This document shows positions 23,501-35,458 of a DNA stretch of 64,000 nucleotides, one piece after another (position 1 is the stretch's first letter; every line of letters begins with the position of its first letter). The DNA is from Spirodela intermedia (lineage: Eukaryota > Streptophyta > Magnoliopsida > Alismatales > Araceae). The position numbers and the translations under genes were made by a program. The DNA lies in the NCBI GenBank assembly GCA_902729315.2, contig LR746276.1:783169-847168 (forward strand), given 5' to 3'. The notes below the pieces were generated by a model. That model made no database searches, had not been told where the DNA came from, and saw only the letters and a program-made list of their open reading frames with translations.

Positions 23501-26500
23501 ATACGTTAATTTAGGTAATTCTGTCGGCATGCTTTGTCTGTCTTATTGTTATGAAATAATCTTAGCTTGGAATTCATAAAATTCTGATCGTTTATCCAGT
23601 TATTGAACTTCGTATGTCTTTTCTTAACGTTTTCCAGGCTGGTGATGCACTGATACAGCTATATCATAACTTCATCACTGACTTCGAGACAAAGATAAAT
23701 CTTCTTAAGCTTGCCCACTTTGCTGTGATCGTTTCTCGCCAATATTCAGAGAAAGAGGCCGCAATCAGCTATCTTGAAGGAGTGATAGAGAAACTTCATG
23801 CCACTAAGGAGTCACGGATAAATGAACCAATTCTTTATGTGAAGATGCAAATAGCTGCATTCAATCTTGAGAAGGGGGACCAAAAAGAGTGTAAAAAGCT
23901 CCTAGATGATGGGAAGTCTACGTTGGATAGCATGACTGATATTGATCCTTCTGTTCACGCCAGTTATTATTGGGTATCTTCTCAATATCACAAAGCCCGA
24001 CAAGAGTTTGGAGAGTTCTACAAAAATGCTCTTCTCTACTTGGCATACACAACCGTGGAATCTCTTTCGGAGACGTTTAAGCTGGTATACAATTTTATCA
24101 CACATCGTAATGAAAACCAGCATTATTAATTTTCATCAAATGATTTGAAGGTTTATTCTAGACTGCAATTTGTAATGTCTTTTGATCACACATTGTCGTC
24201 GTTCTGTTTGCGAGCGTCCTCAGTTTCTGCTATTCTTTCCCTTTGTCCGCCATCTTTATTATCATTACCTTTGTAATCTTGTGACGTTTCAAACCATGAA
24301 AATTTAGCGTAGAGTATTACGTGTCAACTTAGGAGTAGTTACTCTTGAATGGAACCTACTCAGTGGTTTATGGCTAAATGTATGAGGTTGTGATGTTAGT
24401 TCCTTGATATGACGTAATAAACAATATTGTTTTGGAAAAAAACAATGATGTGACTAGGAGTCGTTGGGTACCTAGGCTATTTACTACTCTACGCATATAA
24501 ATTACTTTCTTTTCTTTGGTTAAGTTTGGATCAATAGAGTTAAATCTCTATGGTCAATATTAACGGTTTATTTATAGTTTGGTTTCAAAATTTATGATTA
24601 TCTGTAAATTATGTCGCCACTATTTTTCCTGAAAGTGATACCCCAGCACTATTTATAGATGCATGGACTGTTCAGAGAAAATGTTTGTCACTTTTTTAAA
24701 ACAGACGATGTCTGCGACTCAATGATTTTTCCTAAATGTTGTCTATTTTCTTCTCTGTGTGACCGGCATCTCATTTACTGGTGTTTTATGCACTTGCAGA
24801 ATAAACCGTCTTTTGCATTTATTTGGTTCTCATGTGTACAAGTGGGCTTATGGTCCTGGGATGTTCTCTGTGTTTCAGTAGTGACCAATTCTGTATAATT
24901 CTAGGATTCAAGTATTTATGTAGACTTGTTGCAAAGATAAGATCATATATAATCTGATTTTTATTAACTTTATTCGTCTCATTTATATGAGAAAAAAGTG
25001 GCATTATTTCCTGACAACAGTTCTAATGTTTTATCGACTGAACCATCAATTGATATTCATAATTATATCTTGGAGGCAACTGATTCCATCTAATGATCAA
25101 GAGGTCAATGTGGCTTCTGCTATTATTTATTTGAGCTATATTGATTTTGTATCATAATTTTTTTTTCGGATAGAATCGGGGAATTTTAATCAAAGCTGCT
25201 TCTTGAATCATGCTGAGACAGTTGCACCTGATGAAGTTTGTTTAAATGTAAATATCGTTCAGAGTCAGATTTGCCGTTTGCTTTCATCTATTAAAATGTA
25301 TAATTATTTTCTCACGACGGACATTGTGATGTTGTTGGAACTTTTAGATGAGCTACGATTGTACTGTTCCTTTTCATTGAAAGGAACAGCCCACATGTTA
25401 TGTTGTGCTAATTTGATCTTCTCATTGTTTTGTTCCAGGATTTGGCATTTGACCTCTCTCTGTCAGCTCTCTTAGGTGATAACATATATAACTTTGGTGA
25501 ACTTTTAGCGCATCCAATTGTAAGTCGATGGGTATTTTTGTGTGTTCTTATTTACTTTTAGCAATTGGTGTGATGTATAACATAGAGTTGGATAATGGTA
25601 CCATTTTTTTCTTTTTTATTGTATTTCTACTAGCTTGGCCTTTAACGGTTGCATCATTTCATCTATGAAATTACGTGGAATAGGTTTTGTGATGTGTTCT
25701 AGCTTCTCTCGGATAATTATTATTATTATACAATCTATTGTTTGATGTTGCACAATGGAGAGATATGTTTTACAGCTTGTTTCAATCAAACCAGAGGCTA
25801 ATCTGCCGATGTTGATATTTGATTTGACTTCCTCCAAGGGTTTCCCTGTTTGAACGTCGTCTGACATTAATAACAGAGGATGAAACAATTTACTTCCAGT
25901 TGAATAGTGTTACCCAATGGTAGACATGATGCCAACTTTCGTTGCCCAAATTTGTTCCTCTTCTGTGTTGCTCATTGTTGAAGAAGTTTTGATTAATATA
26001 TCGAATAAAGAACGGAGTTTTCCGTTGCTCCTGACTTCTGCGTATAGATAACTACAAAAGTTGCACAGTAGATGAAAACGTGAATCTATCGCGGAGCTTT
26101 TCTGATCTCATTTGTTCCTGTTTCACTCAAGTTTGTTTAATGAGTTCAATAAGTTGCGGATATGACCCCTAAAACATGTTCTGGAATGGTTTCTTTTTTG
26201 TCGGGGTCTAATTACTGAGATTTTGATTTTTCAAGAAAATCAAATACACTGGTGTTTGGATTTCTGGGGGGAATTCAAATCACAAAGAAAAAGAAGGATT
26301 TTTTTTTACTTTAATCCCTATTTTCTAGTTAAACCGTCTTTTTTTCCAAAAAAAATAAAATTAGATATTTTAAAAAATGGGTCTTTGATTTTTATTTTAC
26401 GTTAAATTAAATTTCCATTTGAATCAGGGAACTGAATCATTTATTTGAGTTGGTGATTGTTCTGGCTCGATATTTTGCAGATAAACAGTCTCCTTGGTAC

Positions 26501-27266
26501 AAACGTCGAGTGGCTCTACCATATACTTCAGGCTTTTAACACCGGTAACTTAGTGCGCTATCAAGAACTCTGCCGTGTCCACAACGCTGCTCTGAGCGCC
26601 CAACCTGCATTGGTGCAAAACGAGAAGAAGCTACTGGAGAAGATTAATATTCTTTGCTTGATGGAAATCATCTTCAGGTAGAATTTCATGTGGGGAGGAA
26701 TCCGACGGTGCATATTTTTTCCGTATATTTCTGTTTTTTTTTAATTATTTTTTTTGGTGTCATTTATTATTATCTTCCGATTGCAGCCGGCCATCTGAAG
26801 ACCGAACCATACCACTCAGCACCATTGCTGAACGTACCGGGCTTTCAATTGAAGACGTGGAATACCTTCTTATGAAAAGCCTTTCCGTAAGTTTATGCAA
26901 TAAATATTCATTTGATCGACTACTCTACACATTTATGCAATAAGTTTTCAATTCACATCCAAAATCTCCTGAAATATTTAGATTAAAAGGTGGGGTGATT
27001 ATGGCTGTCTCTGATTGGTGAAACCAGTTGTAGCAATCCTATATTGCTTTCTTCATGACTAGAAAATCAATCCCGCGCAGGTTCATCTGATCGAGGGCAT
27101 AATCAACCAAGTAGAGGGAACAGTCCATGTTTCGTGGGTGCAGCCGAGGATACTGGGCATTCCACAGATCAAGGCCCTGCGCGATCGGCTCGACGACTGG
27201 CTGAACAAGGTCCACACGGCTCTGCTGTCGGTTGAAGCCGAGACGCCCGATCTTGCAGAGTCATAG
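20586..27266 (+). CDS. RPN9: 26S proteasome regulatory subunit RPN9 (PSMD13), 387 aa, 6 exons
   Basis: Non-ATPase lid subunit of the 26S proteasome 19S particle; a PCI-domain scaffold that helps hold RPN10 and the lid, in cytosol and nucleus. Exons: 20586-20738, 23638-24084, 25439-25519, 26481-26677, 26787-26886, 27081-27266; all GT-AG and in phase. Total 387 aa, against about 386 in Arabidopsis. Diagnostic stretches are ALQYLESQRNAQPELADWYN, LYQKKLWHQLTLKLDQFVAL, FITDFETKINLLKLAHFAV, LDSMTDIDPSVHASYYWVSS and DLSLSALLGDNIYNFGELLA. The PCI winged helix at the end reads IAERTGLSIEDVEYLLMKSL then VHLIEGIINQVEGTVHVSWV. ATG 20586 gives the conserved start. Intron 1 is 2.9 kb and contains no recognised gene. 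The 3' UTR has a (GCA)n run at 27375-27393. Confidence 0.97.
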
Positions 27267-27374
27267 CCGGCATACACGCATCATCGCCTGCAAGCAATCA
27301 GTCAATCACAGATGGAAGGAATTCGGGCTATGTTAGTCTTTTTTTCTCATGATTTCCGCTTATAATTTTGTGCG

Positions 27375-27393
27375 AGCAGCAGCAGCAGCAGCA
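27375..27393 (+). repeat. (GCA)n run in the RPN9 3' UTR
   Basis: About six GCA units roughly 110 bp after the RPN9 stop codon. Confidence 0.9.
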
Positions 27394-27767
27394 TGATGCT
27401 GGCTGAAGCCTATATATTTGTTAATTCTTCAGGTAGCGCACGGCTAAGAACACCTAGCTCTTTCTCTGCCTGACAGATGCATCTCTTGGAAGCGCCGTTC
27501 TGTTTTCTCGTCATCTTTTCTCTTTTTTCTTTTGGTTTTTGGGGGTTGAGCTGATTTCTCTGAGATGAATGAATGCGCCCACGCAGGGGAGCAAGCAGGA
27601 GAGCTCCTCCTCTTCCTCCTCCTGCTCTGCTTCTCCTTCACATCACGCCTGCCGCAGTTAAAGGCGTCAGCTCCTCCAGGGCGTCGTCATGATGCCGGGA
27701 TGCGGTGGCGGCAGCAGCGCCCGGAGAGCCCTAGAATCGATAACATTTGTGTGAGTAATATCATATT

Positions 27768-28290
27768 TAATTAATGAAGCGTGTTTTTCTGTCAATATTA
27801 TTTCGATGGCTTGTTTTTTTTTTTATGGCCTTCGGCTGTGGACCTCATCCGTGACCTTGGGCCCACAAGAGGAATATAGATGGTTGACTGGAGGTTATGA
27901 CCTTTTTTAGCCAAGTCAGAAACCCTAGAGCAGATAATCTTTTAGGGTTTAGATTGTATTTAATTAGTATAGTGTCCTTTTCTATCATTCTTATTTTTAT
28001 GATAGGTTTTTAAAAAGTTTTTGACTGTGGGCCCCATCCACTGACTCTGGGAACCACACGCAGAACGAAGATATTTAATTGGAGGATGACCTTTTTTGCT
28101 CAATACGAATGGAGCCCAGAACGTTTTAGGGATTTATATCTTATTTAATTACTAAAGTGTGTATTTCTGACAATATTATCTTGATGATGGTTTTTTAAAA
28201 CGTTTCGACTGTGGGCCCCACCACCCTCTGTGCCCACACACAGAACGAAGATATTTGATAGGTGGATGACCTTTTTTTTGTTAAATCCTA
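27768..28290 (+). repeat. Three-copy tandem repeat of about 185-190 bp upstream of GlyRS
   Basis: Units begin near 27768, 27961 and 28146. Each starts TAATTA.T.A(A)(A/G)(A/T)GTG, passes a (T)CTG(A/T)CAATATTAT-like stretch, then a GTGGGCCC core and (A/C)CACA..C(A)GAA(CG)A, and ends with ATGACCTTTTTT. The repeats are diverged. The recurring TGGGCC resembles site II promoter elements; AAACCCTA/TTAGGGTTT telo-box motifs occur at 27921-27928 and 27943-27951. Confidence 0.8.
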
Positions 28291-28385
28291 GCCCTATCTA
28301 CGAGAGCTATCATCCACCGTCAGATCATGAATTGACCGCATCTATGTACTCTCTCGTCCAATCGAGATGAGATCCAACGGTTGTA

Positions 28386-28556
28386 ATGCGTCGGGGTTCT
28401 ACAGAGGAAACGCCTATATCTGTTTCCTATCTCTCTCTCTCTTCCCCACTTAGATACGGTTTCCCCGACCTCAGTCTCCGCCGCCGTCCGCCGCCGAGGG
28501 GTCAAGTTTCGCCTTGCAATTCGGTGGGGGAGGAGGGGGGACCCTGTGTTGTGATC
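28386..28556 (+). other. In-frame N-terminal extension of GlyRS (possible mitochondrial presequence)
   Basis: The frame stays open from ATG 28386 into the main GlyRS start with no stop. The extension includes LSLSSPLRYGFPDLSLRRRP, rich in Ser, Leu and Arg. Plant GlyRS-1 is known to be dually targeted, so alternative starts are plausible. Confidence 0.5.
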
Positions 28557-31500
28557 ATGGCGGGTGTCAACGGCGTGGAGGAAGCGCTGAGGCAGGAACT
28601 GGCTGCCAAACAGGCCGCCGTGGACCAGCAGGCCGATGCCGTCAGGGAGCTCAAGTCCCGCTCCGGTGTCTCTCCAGCGGAGGTCGACGCCGCCGTTGAA
28701 GCGCTGAAGGCTCTCAAGGTGGAGCACGGGGGCTTGATTAAGCAGCTGCAGGCCGCCGTCGGCAGCAGCGCCGATGGTGGGGTGAGCAAGGAGGAGTTCC
28801 GTCAGGCGGTCGTCAACACGCTGGAGAGGAGGTTGTTTTACACGCCTTCATTCAAGATCTACGGGGGTGTTGCTGGGCTCTACGACTATGGCCCCAACGG
28901 CTGCGCCATCAAGACCAACGTCCTGTCCTTCTGGCGCCAGGTGAGCGCCGTTGCCTACCGAATTACGAGAGTTTCCTGGTGATTCCACTCGAGTTAATTT
29001 GCTGGTCCAGATTTCTGAATTCCTGTTGATCGGCTTCGTCATTGGTCTGTTTTCTTTTCTTCTTTAGCATTTTGTGCTGGAGGAGAACATGCTGGAGGTG
29101 GATTGCCCCTGCGTCACGCCGGAGGTCGTGCTGCAGGCGTCCGGTCACGTGGACAAGTTCACTGACCTGATGGTGAAGGATGAGAAGACGGGAACTTGCC
29201 ACCGTGCGGATCACTTGCTCAAGGATTTCTGCAAGGAGAAGCTCGAGAAGGATTTGACCTTGCCGCCGGAGAAAGTGGCTGAGCTCAAGCATGTAATCGC
29301 TGTCTTGGATGACCTTTCTTCTGAGGAACTCGGTGCTAAAATCAAGGAGTACGGGATTACCGCACCGGATACAAAGAACTCCCTCTCAGATCCATATCCG
29401 TTCAACCTCATGTTTGAGACTTCGATTGGTCCGACAGGGTTGCTCCATGGGTGAGAAAGCTCATTTTGAGTACGACTCTTGTCATTGTGGCATTAGCTTA
29501 AGTTTTGTTACTAAACGAACACAACTGTGCGTGCGACAGGTACATGAGACCAGAGACCGCTCAAGGGATTTTTGTGAACTTTAGAGACCTCTATTATTAC
29601 AATGGAAACAAACTTCCATTTGCAGCCGCTCAGATCGGACAAGCTTTCAGAAATGAGGTTTGAACAACGTATTTCCTGCAAAAAGTATGTGGATGCTGAT
29701 AAAGTTTTTTAGCATGGTTGAGAAGAAAGATACCCAGTAGAATGTGATAACTGCAGCTCACTTATTGACGTGACACTCGTACAAGCCGATCTTTTCTATT
29801 TTTACACATTAGTCTTTGCCACTTTTTTTCTGATTCATGCGATTGTGGATAAAAATATCTTCTGATCATAATACTTTTTTAAAAAATTCGAAACTATTAT
29901 TTGTAGTGGATTAAAGAATGAATTTGCATCTTCGTCTTTTCTGTGTCGTCTGTGTTTTAGCAGTACAATGCTGTATTATTTTATAGTTTTCAAAATATTA
30001 GGAATATTAGTTAATATATTGCTTCCAAATTATGAAGGTAATAACGGGTTGAGTAATCAGTCATAAGTTCTGATTACATGTTATATGACAGATTCACCCG
30101 TTAACCTTTATCGAATTGCCCGTTAAGCAATCAGTCATAAGTTTTGATTACACGTTTTTTGTACGAATTCATTCTTGCTTTCAATTTTCTCAGAAATTCT
30201 TCAAGTCATCATCAATTTTCTCAGAAGGGTGGCCTGCAGTAAGAGATATTTCACTTGCTTATGATAGAATGGGGATAACAACCATGAATCAGCATGAGTT
30301 TTTCTTTTTTTTATAAAGAAGGCTACAGTCAGATGTTTCTCTTGCTGTAATCGGACTTGCTCAATTCTTTCACTTCTCGTTCCATGTTGTATTCCCATTA
30401 GACACATGATATTTTAGTATGCTTCAGAACTCGTGTGCATCCTGTACTCGATTATCAAATTAACTGTGAAGGTTCTGTCTGTAGCTCACTTTCTATTTTG
30501 TTTGAATTGGGAACAGATATCTCCTCGACAAGGGCTTCTTAGAGTCCGTGAGTTCACTCTTGCTGAGGTCGAGCATTTTGTTGATCCTCAAGACAAGTCA
30601 CATCCAAAATTTTCAGAGGTGGCACAATTGGAGTTTCTTATGTTTCCGAAGGAGGATCAACTGACAGGACAGTCAGCCAAGATAATGGCCCTCGGTAAAG
30701 CAGTTTCTCAGGTAGGCTCATCTAGAGTTCCCTTTATCTTTTATGCCTAATAATGCGTATATATAGGTATGTAAGCTTCTTCTTAATATTTTTTTTTCTG
30801 CTTTTTCATCATCATATTTTGTTTCAGGGGACTGTGAACAATGAGACACTTGGATACTTTATTGGGAGGGTGTTTCTATTCCTGACACAGCTTGGAATCC
30901 ACAAGGATAGGTTACGGTTCCGGCAGCATCTGCCCAATGAGATGGCTCACTATGCTGCAGATTGTTGGGATGCCGAGATAGAATGTTCCTTTGGCTGGAT
31001 TGAGTGTGTGGGAATTGCCGATCGATCTGCTTATGATCTACGTGCTCACACAGTAAGCAGACATTTGCATTGTGAAATTGTGTTTTCTGGATTGGGTTCT
31101 TGCTTTATCCTCCAAACATTAATTGAATAATGGAGGCCGTATGACTGGGTTGTTGAATGATGTTGGTATACTCATCGTCCTACTTGTAGAAGATTAAAAT
31201 AAATGATATAAAAGTGTTTTTTTTATAGTTTAAGCTTTACATTTTGTCAATGAGGCTGTATTTCTCGTTCCCTTGATGGATATCGTGCTTTCGATGGATA
31301 AGTATTTACGATTACTTTTGCCTACAGGAGAAAAGCGGTATCAATCTGGTTGCACATGAAAAATTTTCGGAGCCTAGGGAGGTGGAGGTAGGCTAATTTT
31401 TTTCTTTTTAGTGATGCCCTTTTCTATTTTTTTCTCAAATAAATTCTTTGATACACTGCAACTTTGATGGATTAATAGTCATTCAATTATCTCATGTTGC

Positions 31501-32858
31501 CATCACATTCAGTACTTAGTGACAACAGATGCCTCTGGTTCACATCTTTCATTTATGTTCTGTTAACTGGTATATAATCGAAATTGTCAACTGATGGCTC
31601 TTGCTAATCTTCAGAAGCTGGTTATCACCCCGTCAAAGAAGGAGTTGGGCCTTGCATTCAAGGCCAACCAGAAGATGGTAGTTCAAGCACTGGAGGTCAG
31701 TTCACAACTTTATGAACTCTAGAGGGTCATAGCGCCACATTCATTTGATCTGAAAAAAGAAGAGACCTAAACGAAAGTTAAGAAAAAAATTGGATGAGAT
31801 CTCCTCTTGCACTTCCAAACCATGCTGTGGTTGAAGCCGTGAGAGAGATAAAGATGATGATCCATAGTCTACTTCCTTCTGTACCATGAACAGGCCATGA
31901 AAGAAGCTGAGGCGCTGGAGATGAAAGCTGCCTTAGAATCCAAGGGAGAGGTGGAATTCCAGGTCTGCACTCTGGGGAAAGCCGTCACCATCAATAAGAA
32001 CATGGTCTCGGTTAATATTGAGAAGAAGAAGGAACACCAGAGAGAGTTCACGCCTTCAGTGATTGAACCGTCCTTTGGCATCGGAAGAATAATCTATTGT
32101 CTGTACGAGCATTCCTTCTACACACGGTCGAGCAAGACTGAAAACGAGCAGCTGAACGTGTTCAGCTTCTCTCCTCTTGTGGCACCCAAGAAGTGCACCG
32201 TCCTCCCCCTCGTCAAGAACGATGCATTCGATGGAGTGGCCAAGACCATATCAAGATCCCTAACCAGAGCTGGAATCTCAAACATCATAGACATTACAGG
32301 TTTACCCACAAACTTTTTTTTTTTCTTTTCGGATCGAATTCAGATTATTGTTCTTGTTAGAATAATATCACAGTTTCGAAGCACATAAACCGTGATTTAA
32401 TATGCATGAATCTTTAAATCATCAATGATCTTCTCTGGATGGGTTTACTCCATTCGGCAATGATAATTTAACATACATCAATAATCTTTTCTTGATGATA
32501 TATGGATGGATGACCGCATTTTTTTTCTTTTCTTCATGGAATCAAGCTCATATATAATTTCCCTCTTTTGACAATGATTTACGTCAAGGAAGGCTGAGGA
32601 ACGGCTGAGAGTTTTTCTGCTGCAGGTACCTCGATTGGGAAACGTTATGCGAGAACTGATGAAATTGGGGTCCCGTTTGCTGTCACTGTGGACTCCACCA
32701 CGTCTGTGACCGTCAGGGAGAGGGACAGCAGGCAGCAGATCCGGGTCAACCTCGATGAGGTGTCATCATTGGTGAAGGATCTGACCGATGGGCTGACCAC
32801 CTGGGCCGACGTCATGTGGAAGTATCCAGCTCACACCGCCACGTCAGCTGAGGATTAG
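28557..32858 (+). CDS. Glycyl-tRNA synthetase, class II (694 aa from ATG 28557, 9 exons)
   Basis: Charges tRNA-Gly with glycine. Eukaryotic alpha2-type enzyme like Arabidopsis GlyRS-1 (cytosol and mitochondria). Exons: 28557-28940, 29068-29450, 29540-29657, 30517-30711, 30828-31052, 31328-31387, 31615-31695, 31894-32299, 32626-32858; all in phase. An N-terminal WHEP-like helical hairpin (residues about 5-65) precedes the catalytic core [20 protein letters not shown]. Class II motif 2 region: [19 protein letters not shown] and IGQAFRNE; motif 3: [19 protein letters not shown]. An anticodon-binding domain follows ([18 protein letters not shown]). An in-frame upstream ATG at 28386 adds 57 residues, arginine/serine-rich and poor in acids at the junction, which could be a mitochondrial presequence. 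The upstream tandem repeat may be part of the promoter. Confidence 0.96.
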
Positions 32859-33287
32859 TTACCTGGCTAGGCTTTTTTGTTGATCTGAGGTACTCCCCTT
32901 CTCCGTAATTAAGCGTTTGCCTGTGATAATCGATCCTTGTTTTGGAAGAACGACCCAGTTAACATGTCATCTACCTGGTTTGATGTATACCAAAAATGGT
33001 GCAAAAAGTCAACGGTTACGACTCTTTTACCTATACTTAATTTGGGAGCTGCTCTCTTGTCTAATCCTCACCAACTTATCCACTGTCTGGTTGACTCTCC
33101 TGCCTTGGTTTTTTTTACTGTGCTGGTGCTATACTTAGTTCTTCCAGGTTCTCTCTAAAGACCTAATTAGGGTTGCCAATTGATCTATAGCTTGGATTGT
33201 CTTTTTTTTTTTTTTTTTTTTCTTCTAGAGAGAGGTCTTGAAAACGGGCTTTTATGACAGAATCCCAAAAGGGTCCGGTTGTCCTAC

Positions 33288-33329
<42 letters not shown>
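33288..33329. repeat. (GATA)n-(GA)n microsatellite
   Basis: About seven GATA units followed by GA dinucleotides in the GlyRS-eIF4A spacer. Confidence 0.95.
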
Positions 33330-33934
33330 TTCACATGGCTGGAACGATGATTTGGAAAATTTAAGCTTTTAATGATCGGGAAAATATTTTTCATGTTATG
33401 CAGAAAATATTTTATTTTTTTGTCCTAATAACTTATTTTCATTACTTATCGCATTTTTTTAAGACTATTTTTTCTCTTCTATTAAAACTTCGGTATCTCT
33501 CATTTGCTCATCATGGAATTTATTATTATTTTTTATTAAATGCTTTTCTATCGAGACTGTTTGTAAGTTTGATAAAAAAATAATATTTTCATATCATAAA
33601 TGACATGTCGGTTCTTTTGCTTGATCGCGGAGTTTTTTTAAATATTTAAATCGAGATTTATTATCTTTTCACCTTGCAACTTAATTATAAAATATAAGTA
33701 AGTAAAAAAAATGAATATATATCTATATTAAAATCCGTATGAAAATCGCATGAACAAAGCGCGAGGAATATGTAGCACATTTATACGGGATATGTAGCAA
33801 ATTATGCGACAACCAAGGTTTCGATGCGTAAATTAAAAGTTTCTCTTGGCGTGAGAGCCAGGTAGAGGTTAAAAAAATACGGTTATACGGCATCTGCCGA
33901 GTCAACTCGGAAGATTTATGAGTCGTCCCGCTCC

Positions 33935-34020
33935 TGGGCCCGAGTCTGCACGAGGCGTCACCGAGTCGCGCCTATCGCGTGGCTGCTGCAGACAGAAACC
34001 GCTAGGGTTTTTGAGGAGCG
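33935..34020 (+). promoter_or_regulatory. Site II plus telo-box promoter pair of eIF4A
   Basis: TGGGCC (33935-33940, site II) lies 71 bp from GCTAGGGTTT (34011-34020, a telo-box read in reverse, AAACCCTA). This combination is typical of plant translation-apparatus genes near the transcription start. A CT-rich leader follows (34080-34130). Confidence 0.55.
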
Positions 34021-34202
34021 AATATAATGGTGGCGTCGCCTTCATCTTGACCACTCGCTCGTCGATTCATCATCATCCCTCCCTCTAGCTTCATCCCCGT
34101 CGTCCCTCTCTCTCTCTCTCTCTCTCTCTGCCCTCCCACGCAGCGGAGCTGTGATCGTCACCATCTTCGCCAGGCTCCACGGATTTCCGCTCGCACGTGA
34201 AG

Positions 34203-35456
34203 GTATTACATCCTCTCTATCTCGTGTTCAGACTCTCTCGTTGTTCTCTTGTTTCCTCTTCTACGGGAGTTTCGGTGGTCGCCATGCGGGATCCTACGGT
34301 GGCGCGTTTGCTCTGTTCGATGAGTTCCTATCTATGAGTTCCTGTCTATGATCAGTCTGTTCGCATGTGAAGTTTGCGTTTTATTCCTCACGCGTCACCA
34401 TCGCTATCACAGACCGATGCTTGACGTCCCCGCTCTAGGGTCGGGCTCCGGTTCTTCGTCTCCTTCGTACTCGTTTTTGGAAATTTCCATTCTACTTGCG
34501 GATTTGGTGTAACGACTAATCAGGTGCTACAATCCCATGTTTCATACAGGTTCTTAGGTTTTTTCGGTTGATACACTCGGAGCTTCCTTTCCTCTGTTTG
34601 GTGGGATATTCTCTTGGAACGTACACACTGACTGCGTACATTGTTTGGCTATGAATATCGATTATCGTGCATGCTCTGGTGTTCTTCCATTTATACTCTG
34701 AGGATGGTTTCCTTTTTCAGGCACCACCTCTTCTCTTGGAGTCGTTAATGGTTTACCTTTTGATTCTTTTCTCTCTCTCTGTTTCTGAAACCATGAGATC
34801 GCCCCCCGCATTCATTGCCCTTTCGTACCTTATGAGGCATCATATTCATCTTGCCATAGCGTATGGTCTCCGAGATCAGTTCTTATTTTCTTCTTCCTTC
34901 TGGATGTTACTTGACGATGCGTTGACCAGTCATCTGTTCCATTCGGTTAGTAAAAAAAATTGATAGAGACTAAAAGAAAAAAACGTATATTTGATCGTCG
35001 GAGCTGCTCTGTACTTTGGGTACTCCCTTATATATATATATGCCGTAGAGTGAAGGAGCTGGCTTAAAGTTCTCCATACGAGGAAGTAATTGATTCTGGT
35101 CTACTCTGCCTCAGTATTGACTGAAAAATATCATGTAGAGGGTATCTTTTTCTATATTTTTTGACATCAAAGTCCGTATAGAGCATGCTCTCTGCATTCT
35201 GCTCTTGAATTTTTTATTAAAATCATCGTGTTTCTCTGCTGTCTCTTTCTCTTTTTCAACATATATATAGAATTGATCCTCATTTTTAGCGTGGATGGTG
35301 TGAGTGGCGAGTTAGTGCCTATTTACTTGAACCGACGAAGATCATGTCAGCTGATCTTGTCGAATTCCTTGATGCAGATACAATTCTGCAACTGAATTCT
35401 CGGTTTCTGGCCCGAATTCTGTCAAAGATTGGGAACTTTGTTCTTTCGTCTTGCAG
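34203..35456 (+). other. Probable 5' UTR intron of eIF4A
   Basis: A donor-like AAG|GTATTA at 34202/34203 follows a CT-rich leader, and TTGCAG (ending 35456) lies 2 bases before the eIF4A ATG. A leader intron of about 1.25 kb is usual for plant eIF4A genes. Open frames inside it look non-coding. Confidence 0.55.
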
Positions 35457-35458
35457 TC

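Larger units (their letters stand above)
27267..28556. other. RPN9-GlyRS intergenic region
   Basis: RPN9 3' UTR with GCA trinucleotides, then the three-unit tandem repeat (27768-28290), then the GlyRS promoter and leader. No independent gene was seen; the ORF around 27565-27774 is low-complexity. Confidence 0.5.
32859..34140. other. GlyRS-eIF4A intergenic region
   Basis: GlyRS 3' UTR, a poly-T run (33202-33221), a (GATA)n/(GA)n microsatellite at 33288-33329, AT-rich sequence to about 33890, then the eIF4A core promoter. No gene was seen. Confidence 0.5.
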
